DNA of 64,000 nt from Alopecurus myosuroides (taxonomy: Eukaryota; Streptophyta; Magnoliopsida; Poales; Poaceae), in assembly GCA_028641055.1 (NCBI GenBank), contig CM054058.1:241786187-241850186 (forward strand), written 5' to 3'. Positions 35,701 through 46,700 of this stretch are shown here, piece after piece. The notes below the pieces were generated by a model. That model had not been told where the DNA came from. It made no database searches and saw only the letters and a list, made by a program, of their open reading frames with translations. Every line of letters begins with the position of its first letter. Within the stretch, counting starts at the first letter, position 1. Position numbers and translations under genes: made by a program.

Positions 35701-36346
35701 CAGAGATAAGCATATCCGACTAGACGTTGCGTCAGTCGCGCACCCTGCCTCCAATGGGCAAGTTGAGAGAGCAAATGGGATGGTACTGGCAGGCATCAAG
35801 CCGAGGCTGATTGAGCCACTGCTGAAAACACCTGGGTGTTGGCTAGAAGAGTTGCCAGCGGTGTTGTGGAGTCTAAGGACTACCCCTAACCGGTCAACCG
35901 GATACACGCCATTCTTCTTGGTATACGGGGCTGAGGCCGTGTTGCCAATAGACTTAGAGCATGACTCCCCCCGAGTAGCCCTCTACACTGAGGTGGAGGC
36001 GAGAGAAGCTCGAGAAGACGACATTGACCTGCTTGAAGAAGCAAGAGAGCTGACTCTGTCACGTTCGGCTATCTACCAGCAAAACCTGCGGCGCTATCAT
36101 AGCCGAAAGGTGAACCCAAGGGTTTTCCGAGAAGGAGACATGGTCCTTAGGCTTGTGCAGCGCACAGCCGGGATGCACAAGTTGTCTCCTCCATGGGAAG
36201 GGCCTTTCATTGTCAGCAAAGCGCTGCACAATGACGCGTACTATCTTGTAGATGTGCGCCCGTCGCAGGCGAACAGGGCAGATAAAGCTGGAGAGGAAAC
36301 CAAGCGCCCCTGGAATGTAGCTCTACTTCGTCGTTTTCATTCGTAA
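32795..36346 (+). CDS. Element C pol: reverse transcriptase, dual RNase H, integrase
   Basis: This copies the element RNA and integrates the DNA. It is in the same frame as gag-protease and is separated from it only by the TAG at 32792-32794. Reverse transcriptase: CVDYTDLNKACPKDPFPLPR, then YVDDIVIK (33395-33418) with the catalytic Asp pair. A degenerate gypsy RNase H follows (about 33830-34100). A second, archaeal-type RNase H lies at about 34246-34620 (HFDGSK, GDSDLVVQQV, NEAADELSKLGS). The linker contains eight 21-bp repeats. Integrase: HHCC finger (35288-35400), catalytic Asp in LDMVG, Asp in TDNGTNF, Glu in NGQVERAN, and a C-terminal WEGPF segment. No lesion is seen, so the enzymes look intact. 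Confidence 0.95.
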   Translation, partial: ESALIHFLRENRDVFAWTNEDLPGVPRELVEHSLHVRPDAKPVKQALRRFGDERRKAIGDQITKLLISNFIMEVLHPDWLANPVMVEKKKEDPKAATAWRMCVDYTDLNKACPKDPFPLPRIDQVIDSTAGCELLSFIDAYSGFHQIALNPADQIKTAFITPYGAYCYRVMCFGLRNAGATYQRCMQKCLHDQLGKNVQVYVDDIVIKTNKTHTLLADLEETFANLRRYKMKLNPSKCTFGVPAGKLLGFLVSSRGIEANPSKIKAIESMSLPRSLKDVQKFTGCLASLSRFLGRMGEKALPLYQLMKKSDKFVWTPQADVAFNELKAMLASAPVLASPLPKEPMLLYIAATNRVVSVVIVVEREEEGKSVQRPVYYLSEVLSSSKQNYPHYQKMTYGVYLGARKLKHYFQEHPITVVSSAPISDIMGNKEASGRVAKWAIELAAYAPAYTRREAIKSQVLAEFLVDWAEMQYEPPAPVSNYWKMHFDGSKVKEGLGAGVVLTSPKRDQLKYVLQIHFKASNNVAEYEAVVHGLRVAKEVGVQRIICYGDSDLVVQQVSGTWDALDANMASYRFLVQSMTGFFEGCEFQHIHRAENEAADELSKLGSSRQSIPAGIALEHLRKPSIKPSPNSESIFVPSLPSEESDPMEIDWESAAGNPGTAVLYSGTAAPYSGTAAPYSGTATPYPGTATPYPGTAIPYPGTATPYSGTAALNPEAVAFIEEVLANRSGLQRSAPTPPVQPPEPVPMEMDEPVFPVRETPSWAMPILSFLRDGTLPEDEVTARQIQRRSKGYALVRDVLHKRSATGVLQRCVSPEEGEEILVEIHQGECGHHASSRALVKKAFRHGFYWLTALQKAEDIVRKCAGCQMFASKIHMPASELKTIPITWPFAVWCLDMVGPFKPAKGNMTHILVMVDKFTKWIEVKPIRKCDGVTAVKFVKDVIMRYGYPHSIITDNGTNFAEGAMVRFCRDKHIRLDVASVAHPASNGQVERANGMVLAGIKPRLIEPLLKTPGCWLEELPAVLWSLRTTPNRSTGYTPFFLVYGAEAVLPIDLEHDSPRVALYTEVEAREAREDDIDLLEEARELTLSRSAIYQQNLRRYHSRKVNPRVFREGDMVLRLVQRTAGMHKLSPPWEGPFIVSKALHNDAYYLVDVRPSQANRADKAGEETKRPWNVALLRRFHS
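34773..34939 (+). repeat. 21-bp tandem array inside element C pol (eight units)
   Basis: The word CGGGGACTGC recurs at the head of eight 21-bp units and encodes seven-residue repeats of the form GTA-x-PY-(S/P). It lies in the linker between the second RNase H and integrase. The same word, TTCGGGGACTGC, directly precedes the 3' LTR. Confidence 0.92.
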
Positions 36347-37023
36347 GCAAAGATGTGTATGTACCCTTTCATCCGAGTTGAAATTCTACTCTGCAATCTA
36401 AAATTGTTCTCGGGGACTGCCCTCGTCCAAAATTGCTCTAAGTGTTTTTACTCGGCTTGTTCTTTTGTCTATTCGGTTGCTTCACTTCAGAACTCAAAAG
36501 TGCATTGAGTACTGTGTTTAAACCTATATGCCAACTCTTCGACTCCGCTGCTGTCCAAAACCCGGCTTCATGGCAAGCAAGAGAACAAGCAAAAGGTCAA
36601 TGAGCACACGAAAATCACTAAGGAAGAAAGAGTGCAGGAACCGAGTAGATTGTCGGTTACTTTTTGTTCCCTGTTTTCGTCTTCTCGGCTAGGTGGTGGG
36701 CTGCGTTATCATGATTGTTTTCTAGCGGCTAAGTATTTGCAGCCTTGTTCTTTGATTCTTGTGACTCGAATACCAAACAAGCGACAAGTCGCAGGTAGAG
36801 CAGAGATGAAAAGACAGGGTGAATGAGAAAAGCTTCTCGGGGACTCGCATGGAAACACAACTCGGCATTAAGCCAGTGTTGTTCAAATTGATTAATGTCA
36901 ACATAAACCGAGTGGGCATAAAAACTGAGTAGCAAGCAAGATAAAGGTAGTCTGTTACATCTGCTCCCGGCATCCCGGGAATCTGATAAAATGTTCAAGT
37001 GAAAGAAAAGATTGCAGGTTGCT
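36347..37023. other. Element C spacer between pol and antisense gene ends
   Basis: Non-coding region where plus-strand pol and minus-strand antisense gene converge. It contains CTCGGGGACTGCC at about 36410 and TCTCGGGGACTCGC at about 36835, both like the polypurine-tract word. No other feature is seen. Confidence 0.7.
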
Positions 37024-40000
37024 TCAAGTTGAAGAGGAGATGTTCTCGGCGCTGGCCTTGGCTGATGTTTCCTCGGCGGCGGCCTTGGCAGCAGTTTCTT
37101 CAGTGGCGCTGGCGGTAGCTGCTTCTTCGGTGCCGGCTTGAGTGGCATCCGCCCCCATCTGCACGGCGGCGGATTCCTCCATCTCGGCGTCTTCCTGGGT
37201 GACCGCCTGCTCGGAAGTGGCCGTGGCCACCGAGACGGGTCCTGGAGTCGAGGAGGAGCCTGAAGCATGGCCAGGAGGAGGCACCGTGTCGTCGAGAGCA
37301 GCACCTGAGGAAGTGCCGAAGTCGAGTGGCTCGGAGTCGATGTGCGCCTCTTCGTCTTCATCGCTACTCGCGACGACAGTGGATTTTCCCTTCCCGGCCT
37401 TGCCCTTGGGAGATTCGAAGAAATCACCAAGCTCTTCCGCCTCGTCATCATCTTCTTCGTCCTCGTACTCGGTGTCGGGTTCGGGGACGCCGTCGATGTA
37501 GACCTCCGTCTCGGCGCATTCTGCGACATCATATGCAATTTGCTTGCGCAAGGCCACGCTATCGGCGTCAGTCTCCCACTTGGAGTCATTGCGCTTCCCG
37601 CGGATGAGCTGCATATCCAAGTTTTCATACCAGGACGCAATGCAGAGAAGCATCACGTCCGCACCAGCACGGGCTCCGGAGGCTCGCCACTTCTTCAACT
37701 CGGCCTTCACGCCTTCCAGCTTGAGGGCGAGCGCCCGCATGCTTTTTGGCTCAGGATCATGGGGCCAGAACAGCCGGTGGAGCTCAATGCCCGCGTGCAT
37801 CAAATCAGTCCCGCAGCCGGCCAGCTGTTCGAAGTAACCTTTGAGCACCAGCAAGCTATCCTCGATGTCAGCCCTGGTGTCAATCGGCTCACCCAGTGAA
37901 AGGCGAACTGCTCGGGCCTTGGCTATCGAGGGCGCAGAGGTAGACTCAAGACGAGGCCAGATAGCTGAAATAGCAAGTGGCAAGATCAAAAACCGAGAAA
38001 GAAAAAAGGAAGCCGAGAAGGAATAGGACCGAGAAGAAAAGATGCAATGAAGAAAAGAACTTACCGATCAGTTGGCGGCGCAGCTGCTGCAGCTTGGTTC
38101 TCCAGGATTCCTCGTTGTTAATCTGCTTTGATTGAACCTGGCGCAGGGTGTCCATCTGAGCGAAAAGATCAGCATTGGTCTTCTTCAGAGTCTCGCACTC
38201 AGCCTCGAGGGCCCTCTCCTTGGCCTTGAAAGTAGTCTCGGCCTTGGCTTTCTCGGCGATGGCCGCGTCCCTCTCGGCGCCAATCTTCACGGCGTCTTGG
38301 AGCGCGTTCTGAAGCTGGACCTGCAGCTTCTCCATCTCGGTGGTGTGGTCCTTAATCAGAGTAATGGCCTGGTCGGACAGCTGTTTCTCCACCTCTGCTG
38401 GCTGGACGCAATCTTGGTGCGCCTCAGCAAATGACTTATAATCTTCTGCGAAAGGACAAGATGAGGTCAGTAAACGGGCAGAGAAGAACCGAGTTCAAGG
38501 GCATACCGAGTAAACAGCAAACTCACCTTCAAGTTTCTTTATCGTGGCCTCGGCGTTCTCCACGAAGCTACGGCATTTTTCATGCTCATCGGCCAAGGCT
38601 TTCAGTTTCTCTGCAGAGAAGGAAAGGTCAGTGCGTAAAAAAGCAGAAGCGGGCGTAACCATAAAACGCAGGAACCGCGTGGCTAAAGGCGTACCTTGCA
38701 CTTCGGCCAGCTGTTGGGTGCTGTCGTTTGCATTTTTGCTCGCGGCCTCAGCAACTGACTTCTCCTTCTCCAGCGCAGCAATTCGCCTCCTGGCGATGGA
38801 GTGGTTCCAGAGAAGGATGCGGTATAAATTGGTCCGCTTAAGAACGCTATCCTGAAAACCGAGAAGAAAATGAGTCAGGCAATGCAGAGAAGATTCGGCC
38901 CGAGTAGGAGGCTACTCGGAGAGTATCCACCTACTCGACCCAAATCTCGGGGACTGGGAGTGATGGTGAGAAAGAAGAAGGGCGAGTAGAAGAGAAGAAA
39001 ATTCAACTCGGAAAAGGCAAAAAGACTTACTGCGTAGCTCTGTTCGATATCTTCGGCGTTCTTGCGGTGCAAGAACATCTTGGCTGCGAGGGTTGCGGTA
39101 TCGGTGGAGACGGACATGGGCTGGTGTCCCAGGTCGATCTTGTTCCACTCCACGCGGTAGTGGTCGACGGAGCCAAGGGTCAAGCCGTGCCACTTCTCCT
39201 CTCCGAGAACCCCGCTGTCCCACTTGGCGCTGATGTAGCCGACAGTATCCAATACCTGCTCAAGACCCTTGGAGGTTATTGGCTTGTCTTGGGGTCCCCG
39301 AGAAGCAATATTGACGGGTTTATTCTGGGCTGGATCAAAGGAAGGAGTATTCCTGGCTACTGCTTTCCTCCCCTTCTGAATAGCTACAGCTTTATCTTGG
39401 GGAGGGAAGCCGATGCTATGTTGGTGGCTAACCTCAATCATATATTCCGGGTAGCAAGGCTGGCCAGCAGCGCGAGCGCCCGCAGAGAGTGCAGCAGGAA
39501 TCGGGCCGGAGTCGCGGATCGCGAGTGCTCCGCCTGCGGATGCGCCTTGCTCTCTGGCCCTTTTCTTCGTCTGCTCCTTCTCGATCTTCTGCTTCTCGAG
39601 ATCCTCGGGTTTCTTCCCCTCAGTCTTGGCCTTTGCCTTCTCGGCGACTGTTTCCTCGGCAGCTCGCTTCTCGGTCTTTTTCTGTTCAGCCCTGGCCTTC
39701 TTCCGCTCGGCCTTGGCTCTCTCAGCAGTTTCTTTCTCGGCTTTGGCCTTCTCGGCGGCCTCCTCCTTGGCCTTGGCCTCCTCGGCAGCCACCTTATCGG
39801 CAGTCTCCTTCTCGGATAGACCTTTCTTGGAACAGTAATCCCTCAGAGCATCAAGGGCCTGTTGCTTGGCTGCTCGCCCAGGAGAGCTGGATGTGTCCTT
39901 GCTCCGTGGAGACGAGGAGGAAGTCGGTGGTGTAAGGCCTTGCGCAGTTGGTGGCGTAGGGCCTTGCGCAGTTGGTGGCGCCGCAGATCCACCGCCTGGC

Positions 40001-42158
40001 AGTGGGTAGACATCTGCTACGGTAGCATCCGCGGCGGGGTCGTCTGTCACCAGCTGCTCGGCAGCAACGTTCTCTTGTGCGGCAGCCTCGGTGGTGGGTT
40101 GCTCTGCCTCTGGCCGCTCAAGGGCGGCGGCGTCTTGCTTTTCTTGTTCTTGATTCTCCTCGGCGTTGCTAGCCGGAGGAGAAGGGGATCTCCCGTCGTG
40201 GGCGGCGGTGTCATGTGCTGCTGGTTCAGACGCTGCTCCTTGTGCTGGGTTGGCAGCAGCAGCATTGGCGTCGCGGTCCTCATCATCATCGTCCAGGTTG
40301 ACCAGAGGTACTGGTTTCTTCTGGGCTGGGTCGGATGCGAGGGCTGCGTTCGCATCCATGGCAGGACTGCAGAGAAGAAAGGAGTTAAGGATTGGAAGAA
40401 GGTTTGGAGGAAAACAGTATTACGCGAGAAGGAGGGCAAACGAGAAGAGAACTCACGCAGTGGTGGATTTAAGCTGTCGTCGGGGTTTCTTGACAGTAAC
40501 CTTCTTCTTCTTCTCGGCGGCCTCCTCCTTCTCGGCGGGCTTCCTTTTCTTGGCTGGAGGCGCCTGTGCTTCGATCCCGGTCCGCTTGCGGGTTTCGGGA
40601 GGGGCAGTAGACAGAGGTTGGACGACGAGGGGCGCATCGCCCTCGTTCTCGCCCTCATCCTCGTCCTCCTTCTCCGCAGCAGCCTCATCTGAGAAATTCA
40701 AAAGAGAAGAAGGAAGAATCAGAAACAGCAATACAAGGGGCTGGTGTTTCTCGGAAGCAAACGAGAGGAAAAATAACAATACCGTGAGAGCCTTCATCTG
40801 ACCAAGTGCGGAGAGCATCGCGCTTGTCAGGAGCGGGGCTGCTCTGTCCCGCGTCATCAGAGGGCAACATGTCATCCTCCTCGCGATCGGCGAACCAGTT
40901 CTCCTCAAAAACCTCGCGACTCTCAATCAACTGTCTAGTAAGAGTCTGAAAGACAGAGAAGGATCGTAAGTTAACCGAGTAGCAGGATGGAACTCTACTC
41001 GGGCAGGCGTGCAAACACAAAGCACACTAAGCCTATGCAGTTTTCTAAAGTATACTACTCGGACAGGCGTGCAGGCACAAAGCACACTAAGCCTATGCAG
41101 TTTTCCAAATGTTCTACCCGGATAGGCGTGCACACACAAAGCATACTAGGCCTAAGCGTGAGTCGACTAAGTTCTCTACTCGGCGCATCAGGTGATTGCT
41201 AGTCGGGGCGGAAAGGGAAGCTATCTACTCGGAAAGCAGAGGCGAAAACAGAGGAGGAAGAACGTACCCGGGCAATCGGTAGCGTGCGGCTGTACGGAGC
41301 GAAGCCATACCGCCACCTCTCGGTGAGGCTTGTCTTCAGCATGTTCCTGGCATGATAGGCAACGTCCACGTCGTCGATTTCGATGGTGGTGGTCCTGGTG
41401 CAGTCGCGCGGGCCTCCCATGTAACACATGAGATGGCAGCGCTCCTGCAGTGGGAGTACTCGGCGCTTGATCCAGCATATCACCGGGTCGTCATTCTTGA
41501 GGCCCAGCTTCTTCAACTCGCCGAGTCTGTCTTCTATCTCGACGGCGATTTCGTCGATGTTAGGCTTCTCCTTCCAGTTCGACCCGAGTGGAGCACGGTT
41601 CCTCCAAGCGGGCAGGTTGATTCGGTCATCAACCACACCTCCTTCCGTGGCGGGGACATTCTTGACATAGAAGAATGTCTGCTGCCACATTCGGCAGGAA
41701 TCCAGCCCCTGGATGCGGGGATGGTTTGTACCCGTCCGCTGCACCATCATGGCACAGCCCGTGTCGGTGGCGCGGCCGATACCTGCACCTTCTTTCTTCC
41801 CGACTGATTGTTGGCGGAGATTGAAGTACCTGAGCCACGTATCAGTCGTGGGCCTGATGCCGAGGAAAGCCTCGCAGACGACGACGTGGTAGGCGAGGAA
41901 GACGACCGCGTTGGGCGGCAGATGATGCATCTGCAGCCCGAAGTGGTCGAGGAACTTGCGCAAGAAGTCCGAGGCGGGCAGTCCGAACCCGCGCTCGAAG
42001 TGCGACATGAAGACCACCCGCTCGCCGTCTCGTGGAGTTGGCACAACCTCGTCGTCGGGTGCCCGGCACTCCACGCCGGGAGGAACCCTCCTGCTGGACA
42101 CGAGCCAGGCGAGATTGGCCTGGGTGACGGAGGAACCCGCCCAGCTAGCCTTGGCCAT
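37024..42158 (-). CDS. Element C antisense gene: eight exons, 1394 aa, intact
   Basis: Exons on the minus strand: 42158-41268, 40945-40783, 40688-40457, 40366-39031, 38851-38695, 38610-38527, 38445-38065, 37964-37024. All seven introns (322, 94, 90, 179, 84, 81, 100 bp) begin GT and end AG, and all junctions keep phase. The sum is 4185 nt, or 1394 codons plus TGA. Exon 1 holds the putative gypsy type transposon domain (PF04195-like; LPPNAVVFLAYHVVVCEAFL). Exon 3 ends in a Lys/Arg-rich, nuclear-signal-like stretch (PPAKKRKPAEKEE). Exon 4 is acidic, then Pro/Ser-rich, then K/E/A coiled coil (about residues 615-700). Exons 5-7 are coiled coil. Exon 8 is helical, then acidic. No enzyme motif is seen; function is unknown. 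Its promoter faces away from the 3' LTR. Confidence 0.85.
40991..41160. repeat. 60-bp tandem repeat in intron 1 of the element C antisense gene
   Basis: Three units of about 60 bp share CTACTCGG, GGCGTGCA, CACAAAGCA and TATGCAGTTTTC words. The third is the most diverged. The array fills half of the 322-bp intron. Confidence 0.88.
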
Positions 42159-42323
42159 CCTTGCGAGTAGGAGGAGTGGATGATTTTCGAGTGTAGTTGC
42201 TCGGTGGAGTGAGTCCGCGGCGGCGCGGAAGCTTGCGCGGCGGCGGAGGGCTCGGTGGAGAAGAAGAACAGGAGGCAGAAGGGGAAAAGCGCAGGGAAGA
42301 AGAAAAGGAAATTACCGCAGGGA

Positions 42324-42331
42324 TATTTATA
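42324..42331 (-). promoter_or_regulatory. TATA box of element C antisense gene
   Basis: TATAAATA on the minus strand, in the context GGAGG-TATAAATA-TCCC, lies 166 bp upstream of the ATG at 42158. The leader between is CT-rich. Confidence 0.75.
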
Positions 42332-42833
42332 CCTCCCTCGCGGGATTACCGTTACCACCACGGGAGTGGGATCGACTGTGGCGTGTGGTGGGTCCTGTGG
42401 CCGGATAGAAACGCACACAAGCGCGGGCTGCGCGCGTAACGGCCGCATTTGATCCCACCTTCAGATCGTGGCCAGTAATTGCGCGTGATGGGACATGACG
42501 GCCAGTGGGCCCACAGCGTGAGAACTGGACACGTGGCGTCGTGTCCTGGGCAACCAAACGACAAGGTCGTGGATGCTTGACACGTAGGCAGTGCCTGCGT
42601 GAAGGGCTGGATGTTGCTCTGCGCTGCAGAGGCTCAGTTTGCGAAATTTCGCTAAGTCTTTTTACTCGGATACAGAGTAGAAAGCAAGTGCTACTCGGAA
42701 AGAGGAGACTCAGGATACTTTCCGGATAGCTACTCGGAGGACCTACTCGGCATCTTGAGGTTCGATGGCTGAGATGCAAAGGCTGGTTTTAAGCTGGCAG
42801 AGCCTAGTGAACAAGCTCGCAAGACTCAACCAG
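42332..42833. other. Element C region between antisense promoter and 3' LTR
   Basis: No gene. It would hold upstream elements of the antisense promoter. Several CTACTCGG words lie at 42660-42750. Confidence 0.6.
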
Positions 42834-42846
42834 CTTCGGGGACTGC
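42834..42846 (+). promoter_or_regulatory. Element C polypurine-tract region
   Basis: TTCGGGGACTGC precedes the 3' LTR. It is a weak purine tract (CGGGGA), but its position is right and the same word is repeated eight times in pol. Confidence 0.55.
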
Positions 42847-43758
42847 TGTCGGGGGGTTACCCCCGAGTAGGGTAAAGACAGGTGGTAAAGGCCGCTTACA
42901 GAAGAGAGGTTTGGTCGAGTAGCCGACTACCGGGTACTCTCTACCCGGTCGACTGCTACCCGGTCTCACCTCAAGATGACCAGAAGTAGATATCGATCAG
43001 TTTATACCATGTCGAGTAGAAGGTTTGGCCCGAGTACAATTGGCGGGAACATTTGGCGGGAAACTACTCGGGCAGGAAGTCAAAGGAGCCGTTCTGACAC
43101 AGGATCCCGCGTATCCTGGGTCCGTACTTGGCAGCATTCGAACTACTGTTCACGTGGGGACGGCCTGCCTGACAGTGACAGCATGGAAGCAGTCGGTGGC
43201 AGGATAAGGGGGGCCTACTCTGTGACTAGGTACAGTGATACCAGTCTGTCCCCTAGTTTTGCCCAACGACTTTACAGAAGCAGCCAAGACCAACGACCAA
43301 AGCTGTCAGCGGGTACTCGGAGAAAGGACAGTGTGGACACTATGTCGACACTTGTCCAGATTTGGACGTATCCGGCTGGGCACCATGTATATAAGGTGCC
43401 CCGCCGCCTCCTGCGCGAGGCATGCTCTTAGACGATCTCATTCCAGGCTCATAGCAAACCCTAGAAACCCTAAGTTCTTGACCTAGCTCTACTCGGAGAG
43501 GAGCAAGGGGCTACTCGGTAGCATTACTATTTGTACTGTGGCTACCCGGTGAGACACCGTAATACATAGAGAAAGGCAGGAGTAGGGGTTTTACCTCCTC
43601 ACGAGGGCCCTGAACCTGGGTACATCGTGTTGTTTGTGTTGTGTGGATCTTACCTCACGCGGCTACTCGTCGCGTGATCCCTCCCCGGACACCTCCAGCG
43701 TCCATCGTCCCCACATCTTTAGCCATCCCATGGCATCTGCCGTGACACCACCACGACA
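42847..43758 (+). repeat. Element C 3' LTR
   Basis: A 912-bp LTR that matches 28453-29364 except one base by eye. It is followed by TSD GACGT at 43759-43763, after which solo LTR B1 resumes. Confidence 0.97.
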
Positions 43759-46700
43759 GACGTTGAGATGATGTGAGCAACGACAAGTTCTTCGGATGTA
43801 CCTCTACTTGCTGGATTCCAGGCAAGTATACTCACTTGCTGCCTATGGCTGCCTTTCATCACTTGTTACTGATTCTTTCCGTTGTTCTTATGCTAGCCTT
43901 ATGATTCGAGGCTTGTGTTTCGATCCTATTATATATTTACCTTGCAACCATGATATAGCCTTCCTTCCACTTCCTATTAACTGTTGTTTGTTTACCTTGT
44001 TGGCCCTCGTGTCGTAGTTGCATGCTTAGTGTTGTTTGCGCTCAAGTCTTGTTGTCCGTCTTATCACCTGTTTAGTTTGATAGTTGGGTATCAATTCAAT
44101 CAACAACATGTTAATGTTTTGGGTAATAATAATTTGATGTTAAGGCACCGGCAGGTGGCCCGGCGTGGTTTTGAGGCCTGCTAGTGTCGAACTTAATTAG
44201 GAGAAGGGTCTTGTCCATTGATCCATGATGAGCGCACTAACCGCATGTGGGAAGCGAGTATGGGCGCCCCCCGCAATTCTGATTCGATTCGCATCTCGTC
44301 CAAATCGCCTCATTTAGTGTCGGGTTTTCCATTTGCCGCATGCATATGCAGGTGCGAACCCTTGGCGCCAGGGTGGAACTTTTGTAGTCGGCATTTAGGG
44401 AGACACGTTCTTAGAGTGCTATGAGGGTCCCCTTTTCTTTGTGGGGCTTGATTAGCCGTGCGCTCAATTGCACGGGGTTCTTTGGGCTTCATGCGAAGAA
44501 GAGTTGGGTTGTGTTGAGTGGCCTGCTTGGTGGGTTTGCTCCCCGCCTGGCGGGTTATTCTTACGTGTACGGCCAAATTGGTGCATCCCTGCAGGGTTAA
44601 TTCTTCTCGAGAAGCCGTGTTGTCCGCGGTTATGGATGACTTGGTGAAAGTGCTGGCTAACAAGTACACAGACAACTTACACTTAACGATGATAACTTGA
44701 CTAGTAATATAGATTATCTCCACCATAAAACTGAATGTCACCTTAATCAACCGCGTGAGTTTCCTTGGGTTGCTTCCTTAGTAGGGGGTAACATTGGATG
44801 GGTATGGTTTGGTGAGTAGTTGTAGTTGGTTCTGATACGCTATCTTATCCCTTTCTTTTAGCCGGATGTTGTAGCGAGTCTCTGTAGTTAGTTAGTGCCG
44901 CCAGCTGCCGCTTCTTTGCAATAATCCCTTCCTTTCCGTAGTCCCCAAAGTATTTGTATCTTGTGATGAATGGTTACGCTGGTATCTTGTGAGTATGGGT
45001 TATCCACTTGCCAGTACTTAATCGTACTGACCCACGAATCCATTTCGTGGCTGCATATTCCACATTGCAGTCAACAGGTTTGAAGTCTGACGACGTTAGC
45101 TTGGGAATCCCTCCGGCTTGTCCTAGGCAGGGATTGGACGCCATCGGTTATCTTCACGACTCTTAGTCCAATTTGTATCTTGTCCGTAGTCGGACACTAT
45201 GTTGTTTCTTCCGCTGTTATTTGGATCTTTGTATTGTATCAGTTGTATCCTTGACTCGTTTGAGTCGTCTTGTATATACCTCCTCTGTGGTTGTTGTGGA
45301 TTATTCGTGAACTGTTGTAATGTTATGTCACACCCGGACTTTTAGGGGATACTCACAGTCCGTTAAACAGTAGATAAATGGCTTACGGGGCATACCGGCA
45401 CCCGCATCTCAATATGAGCAGGCCAACACGTAAATGTGTGACAACCATTCTCTTACTATTCACCGTCTGCGCAAACCATCCCATAGAAATCCAGATACTT
45501 CCATTGACGTACTTCAAAACATACACACATGGTACGTCAACGGCGTTTGAACAAGTGATATCACAACAGATCTCTACGACACAAAAGATTGAAATAAGTT
45601 GCAAATAGCCCTCATTAGAGCAGAGATAGCAAATACAATCATCGAGAGGACACACGTCCCAACATATCATCATTACATCACAGCGGAAGCATCCAAAGTG
45701 TCTGAGTACAGACAAGATCCAAATAGGCCTAAGAGGCCGGAAACGAAAAGACGGAGCCCATCCACGAAGTCTCGGATCCTGCCCGGGTCCGCTATCTACT
45801 CGTCAGCAGTCTCGTCATACTCCACGTAGTAGCCACCATGTAGATCCTCGGAAACGTAGTCTGCGGAAACCACAACCCCAAAGGGGTCAGTACATAAACG
45901 TACTGGCAAGCAAGACTCACAGTTCACCAAAGTGTAACCCGTCAACACCAAGCACAGATGCTTTGGGTTCAACGGAAGAAAGAGGATATAAAGATGCTGC
46001 AACTGGCTGCTCTAACCAACTACAGAACATACTACAACTTCCGGCTAACAGAAAGGAGATAAGATAGCGTATTGGAACCAACTATAACTAACTCCAAACA
46101 AACCCATCCTGGATCTCGCCCCTTATCCAAGTAGTCCATAACCGCGGAAAACACGGCTTCTCGAGAAGATTTACCCTGCAGGGGTGCACCAATTTGGTCG
46201 TACACGTAAGAATAACCCGCCAGATGGAACGACCATTCCACCAAGCGGGGCACTCAACACAACTCAACTCTTCTCCGCATCAAGCCCAAAGAACCCCGTG
46301 CAGTGAGCGCACGGCTAATCGAGCCCCACGAAGAAAAGGGGACCCTCATAGCACTCTAAGAACGTGTCTCCCTAAATGCCGACTACAAAAGTTCCACCCT
46401 GGCCTGGGCTCGCAAAAACATGCATGCGGCAAATGGAATACCCGAACTAAATGAGGCGATTTGGACGAGATGCGAATCGAATCAAATTGAGGGGGGCGCC
46501 CATACACGCTTCCCACATGCGGTTAGTGCGCTCATCATGGATCAGTAGACAAGACCCTTTTCCTATTAGGGTCGACACTAGCAGGCCTCAAAACCACGCA
46601 GGGCCTCCTGCCGGTGCCTTATCATCAAATTATTATTTAGTCAACATTAGCATGATTCATTGTTTATCCTCGAGCCCCAGAACATGACAGAAATAGTAAC

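Larger units (their letters stand above)
28453..43758 (+). mobile_element. Element C: young, complete Tat-lineage gypsy retrotransposon
   Basis: A 15,306-bp element starting TGTCGGGG and ending CACGACA, with two 912-bp LTRs and perfect TSDs GACGT (28448-28452, 43759-43763). By eye the LTRs differ at one base (G at about 28593, T at about 42987). Order: 5' LTR, primer site, gag-protease, in-frame TAG, reverse transcriptase-dual RNase H-integrase, then a spliced antisense gene on the minus strand, and the 3' LTR. Large size, a second archaeal-type RNase H and an antisense ORF downstream of integrase are known traits of Tat-lineage elements. Near-identical LTRs imply very recent insertion. Confidence 0.97.
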
